In this document: in pieces, positions 23,541-37,936 of the stretch | Numbering within the stretch: the first letter of the stretch is position 1 | How the letters are laid out: the number at the start of each line of letters is the position of its first letter | Assembly: GCA_040954595.2 (NCBI GenBank) | Contig: CM082588.2 | Coordinates: forward strand, 1,860,001 to 1,924,000 | Source: Balanoglossus misakiensis | Lineage: Eukaryota > Hemichordata | Length of the DNA stretch: 64,000 nucleotides | Reading direction: 5' to 3' | Program-made: the position numbers and the translations under genes | Notes under the pieces: model-generated | Told to the model about the DNA's origin: nothing | Database searches by the model: none | The model's input: only the letters and a program-made list of their open reading frames with translations

Positions 23541-26500
23541 GACAATCAGGGTTATCAGTCAAACATTAACCTGACTGCGACCAATGCATGAAATAGGACA
23601 GCTGATATATAACATCAAGTGCATGCACATGCGCAAGGCAAGACAATGACGTCACATAGTTACTCCAAACCAACATGCCATATTGCGTAATGTTGCAAAC
23701 ATTACTAAGGCCATATCTCAGCAGCAAATCAATAACTCTGTTTGTCCGAGCTATTCAATTCTATTTACTCAGTCAATAATCCGTGGTCCATTTTTATTGA
23801 ATAATGCAAAACTATATCTTATTAATCACTGTCTGTGATGAAACAATAGAAACAGCATGTTCAACATTGATTTCTTTGCTGTGACAATGGCAATTATGCA
23901 CAACACTTTCACATATTCTCCGTGTACACTTGTCATTTCCCGAGTACGTGTATGCGCAGTACAAAAATTAGAGGAGAGGTAAATGTATATCTTTAAGACG
24001 CATGTGAAACAGATACAGTTCAGTGATACAGTTTTGAAGTGGTTGTTTCTACAGCAACAGCAGAGTTACTAAAGCCAGTGCAAAATGAGGTCAGCATCAT
24101 ATTTACGGCCATAAACGTCCGGATAAGGAAAAAGTATAAGTACATGCATTGATGTACGATCTGTCTTTTCAACAAGAAAAATAAGACTTTTTAATAGGAT
24201 GATACCGTCTTGTAAGACAGTTTGGGTGCAGCTATTCTGGGGCAGTTACACTCAGGCTGTAGATGCTGACCATTCTGTGTGTGCTGAGATTAGTCACTCA
24301 TGACGTAGGTTCACTTTAGGTCTCCTTGACTCTGTGCATGCGCAGCCTGTACAGATTTCTGTGTCAACACAAGCATTCATCACCCTCTCATTCACCCATC
24401 TGACACATGGAACATTAAACTTGCACTCAGTGTGTTGGTGAAAGTTCACCAGTCAAACAAAGCAAAGCAGAGTCATGGTATTAAAATCACTGGGGCGTGT
24501 AAACTATGAATTCAGAGTGCTAAACAACTTTATTATACAAATTATTTATATATATTCATGTACGTATAATAAGCAGTGATTATTAGGGATAATTCATAAA
24601 TATGACTGTTATTCTTCCAGTGTCAACACTGCACTGTACCTGTACATCATCCTGTCACAAGGGATGCAAGAAGTCAACAGTTATTAATAAATATCGGTGG
24701 TTATTAATATTGCACTGGTCCCACATAGTTCTGTTGACACAGCATATTTTATAGGTTACAAAAGCAGCCATTTATCTCACTTCCTCACCTTTTATTCCCA
24801 CCACAGTAAATAACAATGTCACTCAGTGATTCTAACACAAGTACGCAATGATGCAAAAATGTGCTGAATCATCAGCACAACTCTGCTTGTCCTCTCAACC
24901 TGCTTGAAACCAAACGCAGTGGACACACTGGCCCAAATCTAACCTACAAAGAGGATTTAAGATGTATGCATGGCTAGGTCCCTCATGAAGCGTCTTGCAC
25001 AATAGTGACAAGGGGAGTCACCTTGCCAAATAATCTAGACAGCTACAGCCCTCGAGTGGCCAACGGACACCTGTATTGGCCTAATCAAATGGTAAGAGCC
25101 TATGATTTATAGTATATCGCTGCACTACACACTTCTGTTACCTCCACTGACCCGTCCACACCGACACACAATGCCAACGAAAGGAAAAATCAGGGTACTA
25201 ACTCGCAAGGGTCAGACAGACACTAGCTGTTGTCCACCTGAGTTATAAACCAAAGCCTCAGCGGTCAAAATACTTTTTCTCGTTCAATATAAACAGCAAC
25301 TTTTTCGGAAGTACACTATGTCATGTTAAAGGTATGTCAAGTAGCCATCTTATTGTGGCAATAAATATTATCTTTATAGCACCATCATGTGATTAGAATG
25401 AGGGCAGGTCGACCAGGGCACACTTTGACATCATTCACCATTTGCACTTTGGATATATTCTTCCACTGGAAGAGTTCACATGCCATGAAAGTACAGCTGC
25501 ACCAATCGGAAGTGCATGGATCTGTTCACCCAAAGATGGAAGCACTTCACAGACAGGAAGTCTACAGATTTGTGCCAATCTGATCAGATTAAAATATTAA
25601 TCTGTGCATTAACAGAACTTAAGTTTTTACATGAAAATGCTCTCAGATACAAAATGGTTGTCTGCACAACCTTCTAGAAGTAAATTGACTCCAAAAGTCA
25701 CCAAAAGTTGGCCAAGGTTTCTATACTCAGTGATGTAGCTATGTTTTGTAACAAGCAGGCAAGAGGAACTAACAGCCATTCAAGGCATGGGTTGGCATTC
25801 TTCAAAGTGTAAAAACGATTTAGTGAAAGAGATGATGTCATTAATAATTGTGAGTTGGGGGGAGAGATTTCTACGGGTACTTCGGACAAGCTGGTACATT
25901 ATATACGTGGCGTGCAATATTTGAGATGATGGATGGAAGGGACTGACTATTATTGTCAGGTAGACAATGATCACTGACGTCACAGCGGCCATTTTATCAT
26001 TAGTGGAAACCTGTTGAGTGAGACTGCATGCCCAACCTGTGTAACCCGATCCAACATGCATTGAGGTGTCGCATGGCATGTCCTTCAGCGGGACGTCGGT
26101 CGGCAAACAGTGAATGAATCTTAAAGACTCCGAGATGACGTAATGTGCCAAATACTGCATGAGTCATTGTTTGAGTTTGCTTAGCACCAAGTCTACACTC
26201 AGGTTATCAAAGTTTTACTTTTCTTTCTGAATTACCTTTGGTGACAGAATTTCACATAAGATTTAACATGTGGACTACCATACCGGTACATTCAGAATGT
26301 ACTGGTGGGGTGTCAATGCCAGCCATTCTGTCTGGCCAGAAATGCCTGGATTGTCTGCCTTTGATCAATGAATATCACTCAGCAACTCAACTTTCTATTG
26401 ACCAAGAAATCATGTAATAAAATTTCAGTACTATCCCATGGCTCTTCCTTTGTGTGTAGAAGTCGTTATAATTTATTGGCATGCACATACAGTTGTTTGA

Positions 26501-27960
26501 TGACCTACAGCAGACAACTCTCCCAAAAGCAGTTAACTACAGTACGTCCTGATACATTTTCTCATAATCTATGTAATTAGTTATCTACATGTGTGTGCCA
26601 AGGGAATTCCTACCTGGTGGGATAAATTTTCTGGGACTTGTAATGATGGCTCTGTGACTCCATCGAGAAGCAAATCTAACTGGCAGAGTTACCCACCCAT
26701 GGATCAAACAGATAGATTAATTCTGGGCTATGCATGCTATGTGGAATCTCTTGAAGAATGATCTGCGGACCGTACAAGTAACTAACAGTACAAAGGTCAT
26801 TATGACAGTGCACTTGGTTACGTAATGCTGTTCCGCTGTCTGAAAAGGACTTTTGTTATAAAATCAAACATCCGGACAATGAACCGACTGTAACAGATAA
26901 CCGCTCATCGCAGCCACAAATAATAGAGATACATGAAAATATGTGGTACTTTTCCTCCCGTTGAAAGTCACAAATATCATGCATAAATTTTGTCCTGAAA
27001 ATCCCCATGACAAAATGGGAAAAAGATGTCACCTACTTTTTCTATGGTTCTTTCTCCTCCATGTATAGTGATTTGTATGTGTACCAAATATTACCATGTC
27101 ATGTGCTTATATAGCATACCAAGAAACGACAGTACTTTTTTTTCCTACACTACTTCAGTCTTATCACTGATAGGACAGCTATAATGCAAATTGAAAATGA
27201 GGTCATTCACCCATCATCCTCTGTGTACAACATGCAAATTTCATCCAAATAGATGATGTCATCCTACTGCCAAGTTGCTCAGCTGCCAGAGATGATGTCA
27301 TTGTCAGCTATGATTGCGTTGTTGAACTCCATATATGGTAAAATTTGGACAAAAACTTAGTAGTTACACATGGTAATGCTTAGAAGAGATCTATAGTGAG
27401 CTCAAATTCTATTTTAAGCTCCCAAGGACGCATGCAAAGAGTCAATCCACGACATCATGTCTGATCACTATCTGACCGCAAGCAAAATTGTCACCAAATT
27501 TGGTTGCAAACTGAGCAAGTAACGAAGTACATGTAATGTATTAAACATTCAGAGACATCTCGTACATGGTCTGAAGTTTACAAAGTTATGATTTTGGTGT
27601 GGTCTGACAAAATGGGCCACTGGTAACAAAACTAGAGCAGGCCAATTGTGCCATGGTTCATTGACATAAATTAAGGCCACTGTCACACCACCTTCTCAGC
27701 GCATAGGTAAGGTACTACGTAGTATAAATAGTATATTCGTCTCAGAAACGATGTATGGAATTCCTGTTGCTGAATAACATCCCATTGCCATGGAATTTCC
27801 ATGGAGACCAATGTAGTACAGATATCTCTGAAAGAATTCTACGGTACCTGTCCCCATGCTTACACATTGATTCAAAAGTTACCTTGGCTGTTTATGAAGA
27901 CGTGACAGACCTTGAGTTTCTGCTGAAATCTTCATACAGCCTCAGGTAGCTTAAATCATT

Positions 27961-28057
27961 GGCGTCGGAATCACATAGACTGTGATCGCTTGATTCAACC
28001 TGTAAATATTTACAGGTTGAATCAAATAGCTATCACAATCACTGTGATTCTGACGCC
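27961..28057. repeat. 97-bp foldback palindrome
   Basis: The left arm begins GGCGTCGGAATCACA and the right arm ends TGTGATTCTGACGCC. The centre is a perfect inverted repeat of about 17 bases (TTGATTCAACCTGTAAA with its complement) around AT. Small asymmetric loops separate the two paired blocks. It would fold into one long hairpin as DNA or RNA. Confidence 0.9.
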
Positions 28058-28977
28058 TATGGTTTTAAATTATACAGGACAAAATGCTGCAAACTTTATA
28101 CCACAATGCCTGATGAAATATCTTTTAATTTTGAATATTTGAGTGTTTATCTAGCTGGCATATATTCTCTTCATGGAGGAGAGTACATTCATGATTTGCT
28201 TTCAATATATGCAGCTCTTGGTATCGGGCAAGGGAGACAGGTGATCAATAGTAAATCATGTGAACAAATATTACCATGATAGTATAATTTATGCAGCCAT
28301 TTGTATATTTCAACGAGCTCATCATGTTCATATCGGAAGTGATCAGAAGTGACAATTTCAGAAATATTTAAGTACATAAGGAACGCAATATGCCAGCAAA
28401 AATATGTGGGTTTGTGGAGCTTCTCTAAGAGAATCTATCCTTCCCACGTTGATTGAGTGTGCGGTCGACATACTATACACAGTACATGTACATGTATTCA
28501 CCTTTCGTGTGATGTCGGTTATTGTAATGCGCGCGTTCCTTACCTTTTTTGCTGAATTTTCAGACTTTCTTGGCGTAACCATCAATCTTAACGTTTAAGG
28601 AAGTGTCACATATATTGAGAAATTGTTTTGGTCGTACACTGCACCTGGAAAAACGTCACGATGACCCAGAATCGACAGTGCAACAATACAGTGTACGTCG
28701 TCGGCTGTTGCTCTGTGTTGAAAGTGTCAGACGACGTAATTCTTAAGTATCACGTGACCGCTACAAGGGGTCATGCGACCTTTTTCTGAGCTAGGCCAAA
28801 GACCTTTTTGTCCTGTCGAAATATAAACATTTCACATACTTATTGGCCAACATACGCACCCAAATCAAATGCAGGTGACTCATACAACGGTAATAGTATA
28901 CGTTTATCGCAGGCAGTTGAGACACATGCCTAAAAAGCGATGTGAATCAAACTGAAATTAATTTTCAGCAGGTTGCT

Positions 28978-29008
28978 TTATACATAATACATAATACATA
29001 ATACATAA
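28978..29008. repeat. ATACATA short tandem repeat
   Basis: Four near-perfect copies of an 8-bp unit (ATACATAA) in the SLC22 3' flank. Confidence 0.85.
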
Positions 29009-29409
29009 TAGAGGGCGCAATGATCGTGTTTAGTCGTCTTCCTCTTGGTATTTATTCAATTTTATTCCAATTCAGTACATGTCATGGGGAATCTTCCTCT
29101 TGGGTGTGTTGTTATCGATGTTAATCGTTAAAATAAAATGTTTAACCCCAATTCATTCTGGTTGTGTTTCCCAACCAAGACAAACTTTCGCCCAAAAGAT
29201 GTAGAAATAAGTAACAGCTCACAACTCACTTTTAAAACTAAACTGTCGAGAATTGTTCAGAGACAACTGAACAGAGAGAGACATTGTATTAGCATTCCTC
29301 AACAACACTGATTGATATACGCTGACATTTAATATTATTCAACGATTAACGTTATACGCTGCTATCAATCGATCATAATATCTTGGAGCCAACCACCAGA
29401 AAATAGTGC

Positions 29410-32400
29410 TCAATCCTTTTCCGCTTCTATTTCAACAAATCCGTTATTGGCGACACCGCCTTTCTTATCCATTTCGACATCTACTTCACAGCTGCTAACC
29501 ATACCATTCTTGTCGTCAACCACACCGCCATCCTGATCGCCTTTCTTATTTTTCTTGCGTTTTCTACGAATGAACGACAACACCATATTTAGGAGTATAA
29601 TTCAGCTTCAATTCAACGATTTGGTTCGGCTATTACTTCACAAAATGATATCACACGTAGTCTTTAGAAAGAGCCCTCTGGTGTTAGAATACAAGCAACC
29701 TACTTTCCAAAGGATTCTCCTTCTTCCAACGTCTCTGGCAGTTTCTTGTTCAGTGTTTCTGGGAGCAGTAATGTCAACAGGCCGGCTATGACAGCCGTGG
29801 TGCCGAATACGACCAGTGGCAAGGGCTCCCAAAGCAGGCCAAGTAGAAGCATTTGTGGGGCGAGGATTCCTCCAATACGAGCACACATCGAGGAAATGCC
29901 CATACCGATATTCCTTTACCAGTTGGGAAAGAAATGGAGGGAAGATGTAAGCGAATTTGGCAACTTTGAGTGCTAATATCGAACGGATTTGAATATGTCG
30001 TCACAGGAGATCCTGAGTTTCCTACCTGACGGGTGTTGGATAGAGCTCAGCGGAGAATACATAAACGATGGCAAAGGATGCCGAGACCGCGAACTTTCCG
30101 ATCATTGAGAGAGTGACGCCGACCCATTCTAAGCTAGTGTCGCCTGTGAAGAGGGATACATGATTGAACAATTATCCATGTATTCCTTGGTGCACAGTCC
30201 CTCTATTACATGGGAACTGTGCTTGGTGATAAAACAAGGGTATGGTGGCAGTGGTGGTGTCCAGAAATAAACGAAATTTTCAGGGAACTTACATGGCGGA
30301 ACAAAGACAGTCGAGATGCAGGCTATTCCCCCAACAAGAAGAGTGAGACTCAGAGACCAGCGACGTCCAAGCCGAGTGTCCAGTATAAAAATCGACATGA
30401 TGTATGCTGGAATTTCTACGGCTGCAGAGATAAACGCTGCCAGGAAGTCATTGCCGCCTAAGTTGGACGTGTTTAGTGACAGACCATAATACACAAAGCT
30501 GCACGTAAACCTGTGCGAGATATTGAAGAAGAGAGAGGGAAAGAGAGAATGAAAGAAAGACCTATGGTAGTATTTCGGCGAATGTCCAAAAATATCTACA
30601 CACATTTTCACTGTACATACACAAGACCAAAAACAACGCTGTCCAATTATATTATATCCTGCAGAGTTTACTATAAAAGAAATGAAACTGACCAGTTATA
30701 AAATAGATTAAAGGACTTTGCTCTCATGTTCGGTAGGCGGAACAGATCAATGACACCGTTACTCTTTGCTGTCTCGTGTTCTCCTGCGACCTTCTCTTCT
30801 TTCTGGAAGAAACACGAAGTCACCGTCAGACAGACAGTAGAAAAAGCGAAATCCTTAACACTTGGCTTGGCTGCATCATTCTGTTCCCCTTTGAAGTATC
30901 ATCCAGTTTTACCGGGGGCTGTCATACCTGTTGTGCGCGAAGTTCTTCATAAACCTCTTCCGGTACGGTGACCTTGTTGAACTTTTCGCATTCTCTGATG
31001 ATTTTCTCGGCTTTCTCAATTTTGCCGGTCGAGATCAGCCATCTTGGAGACTCTGGCAGAATACTTAATCACCCAAAAAGCACAACAACAAAATAATTAA
31101 CGGTGAAATGACAATAAAAACGTGATATTTGGAAGCGGTTTATCCATATCTTGCAATCAGCCTTCAACTTGCTAGTCTGCCAAGACACGCATGGACAATA
31201 ATGAAGTTGACGAACGTCCATTGCACAAAATTGGCCAAAGGACTCTTAGACACCAGGAAACTTACAATATGTAAAGTAGGAAGATGACATTGGGAACTGT
31301 GATGACGAGTTGGAGCTGCCACCAATAGCGTATGAAGTAAGCCAGCACAGATATCAACATGTAACCAAAGCTGAAGAAAAACTCAATGGCAATACCGGCC
31401 AGGGTTCTTTTCGATGGTCCAACTAACTCAGTTGCTGAAATCAACAGATAATACACGTGATCATCGTCATCATCATAGTCCTCAAGCTTTAAGACACACA
31501 TAGATGTTACCCCGGGTAATGGTTTACAACTCACCAAGAACGAACGCGACGAGAAACATTCCATTTGCTGACAAGCCAACAAAGAAACGGAAGATGACGA
31601 AAGCAATATAATTTGGCGAAAAGGCAACCGCTGTTCCGAAGGTGACCATTACAACGACCGTGATCATCAAAGTTGGAAGTCTGCCAATCCTGTTTGATGA
31701 AAAGGAACAAAAAGAGGTTGATGTGTTTTTCTGTTTATTAGTTTCAGAAAATACGGATGCGTTTACTCGCCAACTCTGTTCGAGAAGAGGGTCAACAGAA
31801 CTTGACTGCACGACTGCCAATATAGACGCATTCTAAGTCATCATTGCCCGAGACTTTGAAACAAAACACTTACATGTCAGACAAGGCGCCAAATAACACA
31901 GCTCCAACCAGAACTCCACACATATAGAGCGATGAGGATAGGGCACCGAGATAATAATCATCACAGACCAAATTGTACTAAATGGAGAAACAATTATGAT
32001 CATGATAAAGAGAAACGAACGAGAGACAGAAAGAGTGAAAGAGAGAGAGAGAGAGAGAAAGAGAGACAGACAGACAGAGAGAGACGGATAGAGGGGGACA
32101 GAGACAGAGCACAATCGTTGTAAATTGCACGTGGATGACGTAACACGACATGAAAACATGAAGCATCCTTCCCAGTAAAACATCTACGTGTTTGTACAGC
32201 TCAGTCAGGTTTTGTCAAATCGTTCGTTGCCTGGCTGCCGCGGCTGCATGATGATAATCTTCGTGATTACTTATAAGCAACAACAACAGGCAACAGAACA
32301 GTTCGACTTCCGTCAAAAATTCAAATAAATGAAGGTCATCGACTTATAAGGGAAAAGATTTGCCATAATTTCATAAACGGTGATCTTTGATCTGTCCGAC

Positions 32401-33018
32401 TGGGATAAAACGTTCGTTTGGCATCGGGCGCGAGTGATACCGCAAATCTTTGTTACGTCACATTTGGAAACCGCCATTTTGGAAACAAATGTCATTTTGA
32501 TTTTGGTAAGTTAAATGTCAATGCCAGTTGAAAAGTCAAAACAGGCAAAAAATGTTTGGAAATTCTGCTACCGATATTTTTTTGGTTACCTCTTGAAACG
32601 CAGTGCTTTTGTACACGGACCGATCGTATTCCCACCCTTCGTTGCAGGCCATGGTTTTATTTTCATACGGCGTCATATCGATGCCGGGGGAGTACGTCAG
32701 TCCCGTGGTGTTGTATCGCTCGCAGTTGCTGTACACCGATGTCACCCCGCATCTGCCGTCATCTTCCACGTACGGAATGGTGTAGTTCTTCCACGTCTCC
32801 AAACACAGCTCCTCGGTGACCTCGGGACCGCAGTAAGTCTCCTCGTACTGGTCAACGCCCGAAGCATAGCACCAGTAGTCAGTTTCGGCCACTAGGAACA
32901 CCTGTGAGAACATATGCATGGCTGGAGCGATGGCCAGGAGACAGATCAACAGGTAGCATCGTATCTGGTAGCGTCCGAACTCACCAAGGTGTTGTAATAC
33001 ATCGTCGAACTGGACCAT
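29410..33018 (-). CDS. SLC22-family organic ion transporter 1, complete
   Basis: A major-facilitator transporter for organic cations, anions or carnitine-like substrates at the plasma membrane. Ten exons (32590-33018, 31874-31977, 31535-31689, 31266-31434, 30928-31063, 30693-30802, 30293-30510, 30026-30143, 29704-29913, 29410-29563) give 600 residues. Seen: start [20 protein letters not shown]1, a large Cys-rich extracellular loop with NYT, NTT and NKT glycosylation sites, ESPRWL after TM6, LGRRWS and LPET near the end, then a charged [10 protein letters not shown] tail. The usual DRxGRR after TM2 reads DMIGRLP here, so the conserved loop is degraded. The divergent paralog at 34951 keeps DRFGRR. 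The substrate cannot be predicted. Confidence 0.92.
32038..32095. repeat. (GA)n-rich low-complexity tract
   Basis: Purine-rich AGAGAG and GACAGACA repeats in an intron of the first SLC22 gene. Confidence 0.9.
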
Positions 33019-34950
33019 TTTTTCAGAGACAGTGATGACCAACCTTAAACCGTGTCTTTCTGTGACGTATCTGGATTAACTGAGCCTTTCTAGCAATCTT
33101 GTATATGGAATCTATCGGTCAAAGGTCATGGCATTGATAAAATAATTACATTGAGATAGATGAAACAGAACAAATAGATATCAGATAATATCTTGAGAGT
33201 TCGTTTCTTTGAATAAAGACGGTATTTGGTATCGTGTTTTGATGTATTTGGCCAATAGAGTGATATTCACTCACACATTAAACAGTATGAACACCGTTGT
33301 TCCATCTGACTGAATGCTCCCCGCTATTTTTACCAGAGAACTTTTATGAGAATGAATACTAAAATGTAACTGTAAACAGTGGATTTAAAATGAGAAACCA
33401 TTTCAGTGAAAGAGCAATAAATGAAGCAAACAATGTTAGAATTCTAGACGAAAATACATTTACGGAAATAGTTTCGGACTTGTTCCGCGTCTGCCCTTGC
33501 CTACTTGCGCTGTGCTAATGAAAAACAGCAGGTATGCTGCAGCCAGTTTACGCAGATTCTTGGGGCTTCAAGCCAAAATGGCCACCACATAACGGTGTCC
33601 TTTTGGTGACAATTTCAGGAAGAGGGTATTTGAGGATTCAGCAAACGAGCATAGATCCCTTTTCCCCTCATAGTGTCATGATCATCAGGGCATTTGCTGT
33701 GTTCGCAGGTGTCTTTAACGTTCGAAATTTCCTTCTTTACATGTCGCGCGATGTTCGTCGGAGCGCCTCGTTCGCGACTTTCATGACTTGATCATCCTAT
33801 CTGAGAAGTAAGTTACGCATCTCACATTGGAACATTACACATTCAGCAGGATGGTGTCTTGAACGAGGATAGTACCAGAAATGGAACGTCTCCATGGACA
33901 CGCGAAGAACTTCTCGTGTAAATATTGATGCAACGGTTTTGTCGATGTTTGATCTTCCTGCCTCTCAATGGACAGAATCACAGTGTTTATAACTGTCGTT
34001 CATTTCGTCATGCTTCACTCTGTTGAAAATTGGAACTTTTTCACCGTCGTTTTAGCGTCAGTCATGCACTCAATGTGGAGCGTTTGGCAAGATTACCAGG
34101 AATATATTTCGATGTCAACTCTCATTGAAAACATAGGCCTACACTTCCCGGCGCAGAACAACCAAGGCGATGATGTGAACATTCACAGATATCAACAAGT
34201 TCAATACCTGTAATGCAAATATTCAGGCCGATAACCGGACATATATATGTTTGAAAGAGAGTGCCTCGTCTTATGCCAATATGGCGGCACACTTCCCACA
34301 AACATTTCCATGGTGACTAAATTTGCATAGGTGATGACTGCAATGACCGAAGAGTGTTTATTGGCCCTGCCGGAGCCTAATGAAAGTAATGTTGTAGATA
34401 GGACATTCAGGGATTATTATAACAGCGTCTGACCCAAAACAAGACCCACAAGAAACAACCATGTTGACACGACTTCAACTGTGGACTGGAACGCCGAGTA
34501 AGCCTAAGCCCCAACACTTGCTGAGAACGAACACGCAGCACCGAAGGCTGACACAGAGAAAACAAGGATCACTTGTTTGGAAAAAAGCAGACCCAACAAT
34601 CAACAAACACGTAGAGAAGTTTGTATCAAGTTTTCAGCCAAAACTTGCTTGAAGTTGTTTTGAGTATTAAAACTGACTAATGTGACCGATTGAATGATGT
34701 TTCCCCAGTGGCTCTATGTTAAACACCAGAAAAGGTTGTAAAACAAAAAAATGCCAAAATACATTATATTCAAAATATCTAGGTTCTATAATACGAATGC
34801 CGTAATAAAATTCCCAATTGGGGTTGCGGCGTGTATGGACATGTTAGTACACCCCTGGAAGCGAGCAAGTGAAAACCCGTTGTGGTTTCTATTACGGTAT
34901 ATGGTTTGGATTGCAAAAGTGTGGTCTGCGCGTTTAACTTTCAGGTCAAA
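33019..34950. promoter_or_regulatory. Shared upstream region of two divergent SLC22 genes
   Basis: About 1.9 kb separate the two start codons, which point away from each other. No coding family was recognised inside. The spacing suggests shared regulatory DNA, but no specific element could be demonstrated. Confidence 0.4.
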
Positions 34951-37927
34951 ATGCTGCATTTCGATGATGTTTTAAAGTATGTACTAGGGGAGTTTGGGAC
35001 ATACCAGAAGCGTTGTATATCATTAGTGTCTCTGACTGCCGTTGCAGCTGGCGCGAGTGCGTACACGTTGGTTTTCATTTTGGCGCATACGGCTTCTTGG
35101 TGCCAGCTGCCGGAGCCGAGTCAAGCCTGGTGCGAAGGGATGCCTCGGGATGAGTGTGCGGAGATGGCGAAGAATCTAAGCATACCGAAGCAGATGGTCT
35201 TTGATGGTTGTGACATGGTTGAGGCGTACAGTCAATGTCACCGTTACGATGTGACGTTGGAGAACGTATCTTCTTTGAGTGTGATTGGCGACAATGCGAC
35301 TCGGATTAAATGCGACCATGGTTACGAGTATGACACGTCGCAATACACATCAACCATTCCACAGAAGGTAGGATTATCATTAATTCCATATGGTACACAA
35401 ACTTTGCAAATGACACATGGTGGGATGAGACTTCAACGCCTTGGTCGTTTTACATTATTGGCAGTAATACTACCTTGCATTTTTCCAGCATAAGATTTTG
35501 TAAACTATTGGCTTGTCTCGTAAAGCCAGGACTTTCAGACCACACCCGTTCTTTTACAGTTCGACTTGGTTTGTGAAGACAGTTATCTCGTATCCCTTTC
35601 TCTATCAATAGCCATGGTTGGGCTATTCTGTGGCGGTATCATATTTGGACACATCACGGACAGGTATGAAAGAGGCTTTCTCCATGATCATTCAACAGTG
35701 TTTCACTGAACATTCGTTAACTGAAACTCCCACACATATCTCAATGTCTGTACATGTGATTCTTCTACATTGTAGGTTTGGTCGCAGAACGGGCATCGTC
35801 CTTTCTGGTGTTGCCATGTCAGTTTTTGGAACCGTCTGCGCATTCTCCGTGAACTTCTTAATGTTTTGTGTTTTTCGATTTCTGTGGAGCGCAGGATCCT
35901 TCGGTGTTTGGATTGGCGGATTTGTTTATAGTAAGTGTTCAATTAAAATAATAATTTAATGGTTTGGGACTACCATTTATCTGAAAATCTGTCCCCGATG
36001 CCTCAATCTCATCTACCCCTTTTTATTTTATTTCCCAGATACGGAAATTGTTGGCCCATCAAAACGAGTGTTCGTCGCGATGATCAACTCGGCCTTATTC
36101 GGTGTAGGGTACCTATTGATTGCATTGGTTGCATACTTCGTTCGTGAGTGGTGGCATCTGAATTTGATAGCATCGGTTCCCTGCGCTCTGTTCGTCATAT
36201 ATCTATGGTGAGAATACTAAACCCTTTTAGCCGTCGGCCCAACTCTGTGCATTTATTGTATATTTGTAGATATTTTGAAGTGTACTTTTGACTACATTCT
36301 ACAGGCTTGTCCCAGAATCACCAAGATGGCTTCTTGCAGTTGGAAAAACAGAAGAAGCAGAGAGAGTCATCAGACTTTTTGGACGTGAAAACAATGTCAG
36401 TGTTCCAGAGAACTTGAACGACGAATCGTGGAATCCGAACAGAAAGGTAAATCGCCTTGTGTATAAAACCTTGTCATGACACACTGTCTCAATGCGCTTA
36501 GCAGAAGAAGAGTCTGCCTGTCTGTATACATAACCACTTAGTTATGTGCATCTTTATATATCTCTGGTACATCTCTTCTTTGTAGGACTCTCGCAAAGAC
36601 GACGACGACGATGACAAACAGTACGGCTTCCTTGATTTGATAAAATCTGCAACCATGGCAAGAAGGACTCTCCTGTTATGTTTCAATTGGTGGGTTAACG
36701 CATACTCATTGTTTTTACAAATATCGATACTGGGTGCCTGGTGAGAGAATTAGACTACAGCTGCAGTTCCAGGAATAACGATGCACACCTGTCGTGTTTA
36801 CTGGGTTGAAAGGTAGCCACATCTGAACACCACAAGGGGAATCAAACACATCCTTTCTTCTTTCCACAGGTTGGTAAACACGTCAGTGTATACTGGTATA
36901 AGCTTCAATACATCCAACCTTGGTGGAAATGATTACATTAATGCTGCTATATCTGCCGCCGTCGAGATCCCTGGCGCTTTCCTGACTGTTTTCGTCGTCG
37001 AACAGAAAATCCTAGGACGACGTCTGTCCATTTTCTTCTCCATGATGATTGGTGCCGCTGCGTGCTTTGCCTCACCCTTTATACCGACATGTGAGACTAA
37101 CTCATTAACAAGCTAAATGTCATAATAAAATCAACTACCTTGTTTTTCTTTAAACATTTCAATCATATCATCTTTTTGTTTCAGGATAAGGGCGGTGAAG
37201 GTCGTTTTCTTTGGGTTATGATCTATATTGATGAGTTGACGAGTGTATACTATTAAGCACTGAACTATTCTGATAGTTGAAAGGATTATTTATTTCGTTC
37301 ATTTTTATCAGGTGGAGACCTTGTCTGGATTAATATTGCAGTGGTCATGTTCGGGAAAATGTGCCTTGTCCTGTCATTCAATACGGTGTATGTTTATTCA
37401 GCAGAATTATTCCCTACTCCATTCAGGTGAGAATTATTGGACGCATTCTTTTATCAACCACTAAAACTGCCACCTCACGACCACCCCACCCCACACCTCA
37501 CTATCTACTATATAAAACCCCACACCCTATCACCCACAGGTCCACTGCCGTCGGCGTGTGTGCAACTGTAGGCTTCATAGGAAGTATCGTGGCGCCACAG
37601 ATGTTGCTACTGCAGGAAATATGGCCGCCCCTCACTCTGGTCATTTTTGGTTCTTTGTCCGCCATGGCGGCGATTCTGATTCTGCCCTTGCCGGAGACGC
37701 GCGGAGAAAATCTTCCAGAGACTCTGACAGAATGCCAATTCATAAAAAGGTTTGGTGTTCTGCCATTTTTTGCATTATTTTCATGTTTTTCTTTTAAACT
37801 TACTTGTCTATTTACTCGGACATACAGATTAATGATTTTCTCTTTTTACAGAAAGGGCAGTGACATGGGGACGCAAACTGAAGAAATTGAAATCGTTTCT
37901 ACAAACTCTTTGCAGGAGTGTGCGTGA
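34951..37927 (+). CDS. SLC22-family organic ion transporter 2, complete
   Basis: Paralog of the gene at 29410-33018. Ten exons (34951-35367, 35560-35663, 35776-35930, 36039-36207, 36305-36446, 36586-36689, 36870-37090, 37312-37426, 37540-37749, 37852-37927) give 570 residues. The start MLHFDDVLKYVLGEFGTYQ aligns with its neighbour; an in-frame ATG at 34882 would add residues upstream of the family start. Seen: Cys-rich loop, DRFGRRTG after TM2, VPESPRWLL after TM6, a run of seven aspartates near residue 380, [12 protein letters not shown] matching the sister gene, and LPLPETRGENLPET at the end. Intron phases 0,2,1,2,0,2,1,2,2 are identical in both genes, showing local duplication with inversion. 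Confidence 0.93.
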
Positions 37928-37936
37928 ACCTATTTA

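Larger units (their letters stand above)
23541..29409. other. Intergenic region without recognised genes
   Basis: About 5.9 kb between the ABC transporter 5' end and the 3' end of the first SLC22 gene. Open frames here are short and match no family. It contains a 97-bp palindrome (27961-28057), a CRE-like TGACGTCA near 25976 and a short ACATAATA tandem near 28982. Confidence 0.55.

Noticed and set aside
25780-26160. 126-codon minus-strand open frame in the large intergenic region
   Set aside because: No signal peptide, domain or splice support; composition resembles non-coding DNA.
32038-32140. Arg/Glu- or Leu/Ser-rich peptides across the (GA)n tract
   Set aside because: Pure microsatellite translation inside an SLC22 intron.
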